From: Rickettsia endosymbiont of Gonocerus acuteangulatus
GTDB lineage: Bacteria; Pseudomonadota; Alphaproteobacteria; Rickettsiales; Rickettsiaceae
NCBI RefSeq assembly: GCF_964026435.1
Contig: NZ_OZ032147.1
Coordinates: 992,001-1,056,000 of the forward strand
Reading direction: 5' to 3'
Length of the DNA stretch: 64,000 nt
Shown here: positions 60,193 to 64,000 of the stretch, piece by piece
Numbering within the stretch: position 1 is the stretch's first letter
Layout of the letters: each line of letters opens with the position of its first letter
The notes under the pieces: model-generated
What the model was told of the DNA's origin: nothing
Seen by the model: the letters and a program-made list of their open reading frames with translations, nothing else
Databases searched by the model: none
Program-made: the position numbers and the translations under genes

Positions 60193-62037
60193 ATGGTAAA
60201 AGAACGTATTAATTCGCTAAGAAATTTATTTGAAGAGCATGGCATAGATGGTTATATAGTTCCGTCTAACGATAAATATATGAGCGAGTACGTACCTGAA
60301 TATGCTAAAAGGCTTGAGTATATTACAGGTTTTACTGGTTCAAATGGTATGGCTGTTATATGCAAAGATATAGTGCTATTCTTTACTGATGGTAGATATT
60401 TAGAACAAGCACGTAAAGAACTTGATCTAGAACTGTTCAAAATTTTTGACTTAAAGGACATATCTAAATTTGCTTGGAAAGATTATTTAAGTAGAGCAGG
60501 GTATGATCCAGAGTTATTTACTTACCCTGCTATAACTAATCTACTGGATTCCGTGAATAAAACATGTGGTGACAATTTACAGAAAATCAAAGGCAATCTA
60601 ATTGATAAAATTTGGCAAGATCAACCATTAGAACCAAATTCCCAAGTTTATTTACATGATATCCAGTTTGCAGGTGTCTCGCATATAGAGAAGATTAATA
60701 AATGCCGTAACACGTCATCCCGTGGTTTATCCACGGGATCCAGAAAAATAGATACCGAAGAATATGCTTTAATCATTCTAGATAGCTCTTCTATATGCTG
60801 GTTATTAAATATGCGGGCTAGCGATGTTGCTTATACGCCATTAATGTTCGCTAAAGTAATAATCACTCCTGAAAAGTTATATCTATTTATTAATCCTGCA
60901 AGAATCAGCCTTGAAATTATTAAAGAGCGTCCTGAAATAACGATTTTACCTGAAGAAAAATTTGAAAATATTTTAAGAGATCAGGATAATATTTTTATCG
61001 ATGATAGCATAGCATCCATTCATATAATGGATTTGATAGAGGGTAAAAAAGTACATAAAATTAAAGATCCTTGCTTAATGCTTAAAGCCTGTAAAAATGA
61101 AGTAGAAATTAAGCATGCTATAAATTTCCATATCAAAGATGCAGTAGCTTTATGCGAGTTTTTTGCTGATTTGGAGGAAAGTACTCGTCATTGCGAGAAG
61201 ACGCAAAGCATCGACGAAGCAATCTCAGGAGAATATGAGGAGATTGTTACGCAGTCTGCGACCGCTCGCAATGACGAAATATTAAACGAATATACTCTCG
61301 GTCTAAAACTTACTGAATATAGAGCCAAGCAGGAGAGCTATGTTTCGGATAGTTTTCCGGTTATTTGTGGTTTTAGAGAAAATAGTGCAATCATTCATTA
61401 TAGAGCTGATGCTAAAACCGCTAAGAAGATTGAAAGGCAGGGGATATTGCTTATAGATTCAGGCGGTCAATATAAGGGTGCTACTACTGATATAACAAGA
61501 ACAATTACGATAGGTACCGCTACCGATGAGCAGAAAAAGCGTTATACGCAGGTGCTTAAAGGGCATATTGCTTTAGCTAAAGCTAAATTCCCTAAAAATA
61601 TCATTACGGGAGCAAATCTTGATATCTTAGCACGGCAATATTTATGGCAATACGAGCAGGATTATCCTCATGGTACAGGGCATGGGGTTGGAAGCTTCTT
61701 AAGCGTTCATGAGGGACCGCAAAGTATAAATCTCCGTAATAAAACGATTTTGCAAGCTGGTATGATTTTATCAAATGAACCAGGGTTTTATATTCCTAGG
61801 GAATATGGTATCAGGATTGAAAATTTAATATATATAAAAGAAAATAAAGGCTGGCTAGAGTTTGAAACTCTAAGTTTAGTGCCTTATGCTAAGAAATTGA
61901 TTGATGTTAAATTGCTTAATAATGATGAAATAAATTATATAAAACATTATTATCAAAAAATTAAAACACAAATTCATCATTTATTATCCCCAGCTTCTCA
62001 GAAGTGGCTTGATAATGAAATAAATTTATTTTTATAG
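60193..62037 (+). CDS. pepP: Xaa-Pro aminopeptidase (aminopeptidase P), with two in-frame palindromic insertions
   Basis: This is a metallopeptidase of the M24 family that removes an N-terminal residue preceding proline. It has 614 residues. The creatinase-like N-terminal domains lead to the catalytic domain. The metal ligands are seen in LLIDSGGQYKGATTDITRTI (two Asp, about 425), GTGHGVGSFLSVHEGP (His, about 497) and LSNEPGFYIPREYGIRIENL (two Glu, about 535-550). Two segments are not family sequence: RNTSSRGLSTGSRK near 174-187, and about 30 residues near 333-361 (RHCEKTQSIDEAISGEYEE). Both coincide with palindromic repeats, and the frame is kept, so the protein is likely still made. Confidence 0.93.
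   Translation: MVKERINSLRNLFEEHGIDGYIVPSNDKYMSEYVPEYAKRLEYITGFTGSNGMAVICKDIVLFFTDGRYLEQARKELDLELFKIFDLKDISKFAWKDYLSRAGYDPELFTYPAITNLLDSVNKTCGDNLQKIKGNLIDKIWQDQPLEPNSQVYLHDIQFAGVSHIEKINKCRNTSSRGLSTGSRKIDTEEYALIILDSSSICWLLNMRASDVAYTPLMFAKVIITPEKLYLFINPARISLEIIKERPEITILPEEKFENILRDQDNIFIDDSIASIHIMDLIEGKKVHKIKDPCLMLKACKNEVEIKHAINFHIKDAVALCEFFADLEESTRHCEKTQSIDEAISGEYEEIVTQSATARNDEILNEYTLGLKLTEYRAKQESYVSDSFPVICGFRENSAIIHYRADAKTAKKIERQGILLIDSGGQYKGATTDITRTITIGTATDEQKKRYTQVLKGHIALAKAKFPKNIITGANLDILARQYLWQYEQDYPHGTGHGVGSFLSVHEGPQSINLRNKTILQAGMILSNEPGFYIPREYGIRIENLIYIKENKGWLEFETLSLVPYAKKLIDVKLLNNDEINYIKHYYQKIKTQIHHLLSPASQKWLDNEINLFL
60714..60743. repeat. Half palindromic repeat inserted in pepP
   Basis: GTCATCCCGTGGTTTATCCA followed by CGGGATCCAG equals the left arm of the repeat at 49316. 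It codes for the extra residues SSRGLSTGSR in the protein. Confidence 0.8.
61187..61276. repeat. 90-bp palindromic repeat inserted in frame in pepP
   Basis: GTCATTGCGAGAAGACGCAA at the left and ACCGCTCGCAATGACG at the right are mirror arms of the family seen at 37045 and 62113. The insertion is exactly 90 bases and keeps the reading frame, adding 30 residues to the linker before the catalytic domain. Confidence 0.88.
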
Positions 62038-62112
62038 CTATTATTGTAATTGACGTTTCTACTATTTATTGGTATAAAGTCTATAACTAGGTCACATATT
62101 GGGTACTGAATT

Positions 62113-62223
62113 GTCATTGCGCGGAGCGAAGTGACGTGGCAATCTCATCAAGCAGTAGTATAGTAGTATAAGACTCCTGAGATTGCTTCGGCGAATTACT
62201 TTGTAATTCTTCTCGCAATGACG
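62113..62223. repeat. Palindromic repeat (GTCATTGCG ... CGCAATGACG family)
   Basis: GTCATTGCGCGGAGCGAAGT and TTCTTCTCGCAATGACG are the outer arms. GGCAATCTCATCAAG and CTCCTGAGATTGC are an inner pair. It is intergenic between pepP and tRNA-Gln. Confidence 0.8.
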
Positions 62224-62258
62224 GGAATGACATCAATACAGCAAGCAAATTCATACAT

Positions 62259-62333
62259 TGGGACGTCGCCAAGTGGTAAGGCAACGGTTTTTGGTATCGT
62301 CATCCGGAGGTTCGAATCCTCCCGTCCCAACCA
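62259..62333 (+). tRNA. tRNA-Gln (anticodon TTG)
   Basis: This is a 75-nt cloverleaf with acceptor TGGGACG and CGTCCCA, a D-arm (GCCAAGTGGTAAGGC), anticodon loop TTTTGGT with TTG, T-arm GGAGGTTCGAATCCTCC, and encoded CCA. Confidence 0.97.
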
Positions 62334-62346
62334 ACTAATTTCTAAG

Positions 62347-62436
62347 TTACTTATTTACATCTACCTTACCATTTAGATGAGGTGACAACGGTTTAATAGG
62401 ACGAAATTTAATTTTATGTTCTTTCAGATAATCTTG
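62347..62436 (-). pseudogene. Remnant of an integrase-core transposase C-terminus
   Basis: The minus strand reads QDYLKEHKIKFRPIKPLSPHLNGKVDVNK and stops. The pattern HxIKxRPIxPxSPHLNGKVE is typical of the region around the catalytic Glu in rve-type (IS481/IS3-like) transposases, here with Asp in place of Glu and no downstream part. It is too short to be functional. The rest of the gap to tRNA-Arg holds short open stretches with no recognisable gene. Confidence 0.5.
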
Positions 62437-62682
62437 TACATTTTAAATCTAATTGTTCTATAATCTATATTATGGAAAATAAAAACTTTAGCTAATTCTT
62501 TTGTTCCATTATTGCCGATTATGTATACTCCTACTTTTCCAACCTAAAAAAATTAATTTACTAAATTAAAAAGCTTATAAAATAGTAAATTATACGATTA
62601 TTGTAATTTTCTTATCCATCATAATATACTCATTACTTCAATTTTTTCCTGAATTTAAAGTATAATTCTAGCTGTTTTAGTT

Positions 62683-62759
62683 TGGTGCATTCGATTGGAT
62701 TTGAACCAACGACCTTTGCCTTCGGAGGGCAATACTCTATCCAGCTGAGCTACGAATGC
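62683..62759 (-). tRNA. tRNA-Arg (anticodon CCG)
   Basis: On the minus strand GCATTCG and CGAATGC form the acceptor stem. The D-arm AGCTCAGCTGGATAGAGT, anticodon arm TTGCCCTCCGAAGGCAA (loop CTCCGAA, anticodon CCG) and T-arm GTTGGTTCAAATCCAAT are all visible. CCA is encoded. It is 77 nt long. Confidence 0.96.
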
Positions 62760-62812
62760 ATATTTATTTTTATACTGTAGTAATTAAGGTAAATCAAGAG
62801 GGTATGAAATAT

Positions 62813-62848
62813 AAAAAAAGGATAAGATTGAAAACTTATCCTTTTTTA
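62813..62848 (-). terminator. Rho-independent terminator of the XRE regulator
   Basis: AAGGATAAG and CTTATCCTT form a 9-bp stem with flanking A/T runs that add pairs and a T tract on the minus strand. It starts 5 bases after the stop codon of the regulator gene. Confidence 0.8.
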
Positions 62849-62852
62849 TTGC

Positions 62853-63266
62853 TTATGCGTTATTATTATTGGTAGCGGTAGTGGTTTTTAATTTATCTTT
62901 TCCAGCTAAACATTTTACTAGATTATTAACAGCCTGTTGCTCATCTGTACTTTGAATTTTCATAAAATTTCTTGAAACTTCAATACACATACGTTGATGT
63001 TGAGTATGCACAGGTTGTGGCCTATTTGCCTCTTCTAATCCTTCGAAGAAATAATCAATATTTCTATCTAATGCTTCAGCAATTAATACAAGTCTTCCTA
63101 CAGAAATTCTATTAATCGCTCTTTCGTATTTTTGTAATTGCTGATGGGTAACGTCAATTACTTCTGCAAGTTGTTGACGAGATAATCCTTTTGCTAGCCT
63201 TAAGGAATAGATTTTATTTCCTATAAAACTATCGATTTTTTGTATTATATCATTTTTTCTAGCCAT
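62853..63266 (-). CDS. XRE-family helix-turn-helix regulator
   Basis: This encodes 137 residues from ATG 63266, which has AAGGAG seven bases upstream; a TTG nine codons earlier lies at the edge of a MITE and is not preferred. The HTH_3 domain is at about 18-75 (GNKIYSLRLAKGLSRQQLAEVIDVTHQQLQKYERAINRI over two helices). A conserved linker (RPQPVHTQHQRMCIEVSRNFMKI) and a Thr/Asn-rich tail follow. It resembles the alphaproteobacterial XRE regulators found in all rickettsiae. The MITE lies 25 bp upstream of the start and has probably replaced its promoter. Confidence 0.88.
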   Translation of the reverse strand: MARKNDIIQKIDSFIGNKIYSLRLAKGLSRQQLAEVIDVTHQQLQKYERAINRISVGRLVLIAEALDRNIDYFFEGLEEANRPQPVHTQHQRMCIEVSRNFMKIQSTDEQQAVNNLVKCLAGKDKLKTTTATNNNNA

Positions 63267-63290
63267 TCTCTTCTCCTTGGTTATTTTATG

Positions 63291-63415
63291 CAAAACTTAC
63301 GCTATGTTTGATATAATGCCCATGAATTAAGGGATATTATGAAGTGCTTCACTATAAAACATTGCTGTGTAATAAGAGTTTTTAGCATATTTGCTATAAC
63401 ATAGCGTAAGTTTTG
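63291..63415. mobile_element. 125-bp MITE, copy 3, upstream of the XRE regulator
   Basis: This is the reverse orientation of copies 1 and 2. TATG at the left and TATA at the right flank, so the target duplication is imperfect or mutated. It has the same 18-bp ends CAAAACTTACGCTATGTT. It lies in the 5' leader of the regulator gene on the minus strand. Confidence 0.85.
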
Positions 63416-63910
63416 TATATATTTATAATTATTTCAATAACTACTAATACTATAGTTATTAATAATTATATAATATTAAACTTATACAATTATTAGTGGA
63501 AATAATAACACATTTCAATATCATATACAACTAAAAAATAACATTTTTTAAGTTTTTTGTAATTATTTAGTAAATAATAATTAATTCTAAACTTTAATAT
63601 TATTGAAATATTTGTAAAATAAAAAATATTCTTATTTAAAGACAAATTTAATTTATATATTAATATACTAGATTATTATATTAATACTAGATTATTATAT
63701 TAAATTTGTAATAGAAGTATTATATATAAAATAAAATGTGTTTTTTTAGATTTAAATCTTTATAAGATTGTAACTTAATAAAAAAATAAAGTTCTGGGAT
63801 ATTATAGAAAAATATAAAATAAATGCAATGATAAATTTAATTTCCTTTGCAATATTTCAAATATTTCTTTATACAAGTAACATTTTAACTAATTTTGGAA
63901 ATTGATTTTA
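63416..63910. other. AT-rich intergenic region with no gene
   Basis: This is about 495 bases of very AT-rich sequence between the MITE and the last gene, with stops in all frames. A 19-bp unit ACTAGATTATTATATTAAT is repeated twice in tandem at 63667-63704. It may contain the promoter of the YihY-like gene, but I cannot choose a convincing box. Confidence 0.5.
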
Positions 63911-64000
63911 ATGAAAAAAATATTTAATTGTCTTTATGTTGCGTTATTTAAAACAATAGAGCATGACGGAGTCGAACATTCCGGATATATGTCATTTATG
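63911..64000 (+). CDS. YihY/BrkB-family inner membrane protein (N-terminal part, cut by window end)
   Basis: The 30 visible residues begin MKKIFNCLYVALFKTIEHDG and continue VEHSGYMSFM. The pattern of an N-terminal helix, then HDG(V/I)EHxGYxxF, is the start of the YihY/BrkB family (formerly called ribonuclease BN), multi-span inner-membrane proteins of uncertain function. The window ends before the membrane helices. The start ATG follows a long non-coding leader. Confidence 0.7.
   Translation, partial: MKKIFNCLYVALFKTIEHDGVEHSGYMSFM

Noticed and set aside
1901-62223. Possible CRISPR array from many similar repeats
   Set aside because: The repeats are dispersed, long palindromes without regular spacers and without cas genes. 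They fit Rickettsia palindromic elements.

Overview
The window looks like chromosome of a Rickettsia species. The reasons are the very AT-rich sequence, the gene sets typical of that genus (dcw cell-wall genes, an isc cluster, ampG, a membrane-anchored cytochrome c), and dozens of palindromic repeats of the Rickettsia palindromic element (RPE) type, two of them inserted in frame in a protein gene. The IS load is far above that of the small, strictly pathogenic species. It fits the IS-rich rickettsiae (R. bellii-like, transitional or endosymbiont lineages). I cannot name the species from sequence alone.

Layout. 1-1.9 kb: the end of an Rpn-family nuclease, a bolA/ubiK-like pair and an EAL phosphodiesterase. 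2.1-7.7 kb: murC-murB-ddlB-ftsQ-ftsA, spaced by palindromic repeats. 7.8-9.3 kb: an IS630 element carrying a nested IS200. 9.4-12.5 kb: nfeD, cycM, an unknown membrane protein and lpxC. 12.7-16.8 kb: a decayed two-gene locus coding for a TPR protein with a CheD-like (glutamine deamidase) domain, followed by an overlapping second CheD-like gene split by IS630 and an IS4-like element. 16.8-21.6 kb: a class II aldolase and a shattered membrane-protein gene. 21.8-24.4 kb: a large helical-repeat protein. 24.4-28.3 kb: iscR, two cysteine desulfurases, iscU and iscA. 28.3-29.5 kb: a toxin-antitoxin pair split by IS200 and bounded by a duplicate of the iscA 3' end. 29.5-37 kb: an MFS transporter, a fic gene cut by an IS, ruvA, ruvB and an MsbA-like exporter. 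37.2-41.8 kb: ampG destroyed by IS630, IS21, a frameshift and a nonsense codon. 42-47.7 kb: a D-Ala-D-Ala carboxypeptidase and a tyrP-like permease wrecked by nested elements. 47.8-52.7 kb: dnaB, ubiX, priA and a hypothetical. 52.8-57.4 kb: an ankyrin-like pseudogene, hemB and an atypical kinase-like protein. 57.5-64 kb: tRNA-Asn, an autotransporter with a Ulp1/CE-clan protease passenger, pepP with two repeat insertions, tRNA-Gln, tRNA-Arg, an XRE regulator and the start of a YihY-family gene.

Mobile elements: five IS4-like copies (1110 bp core, 4-bp target duplications), three IS30 copies (about 1066 bp), three IS630 copies (about 965 bp), two IS200 copies (525 bp), one IS21, and three copies of a 125-bp miniature element (MITE) that shares the termini of the IS4-like element. 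Removing each element with its target duplication usually rejoins a reading frame. This allowed reconstruction of fic, ampG, tyrP, the second CheD-like gene, the membrane protein and the toxin-antitoxin junction.

Most noteworthy: the TPR-CheD-like locus in a genus not known for chemotaxis; the MITE family; the Fic gene cut exactly between its inhibitory helix and catalytic core; the secreted CE-clan protease autotransporter; and the kinase-like protein. All functional statements are inferences from motifs read by eye; no searches were run.
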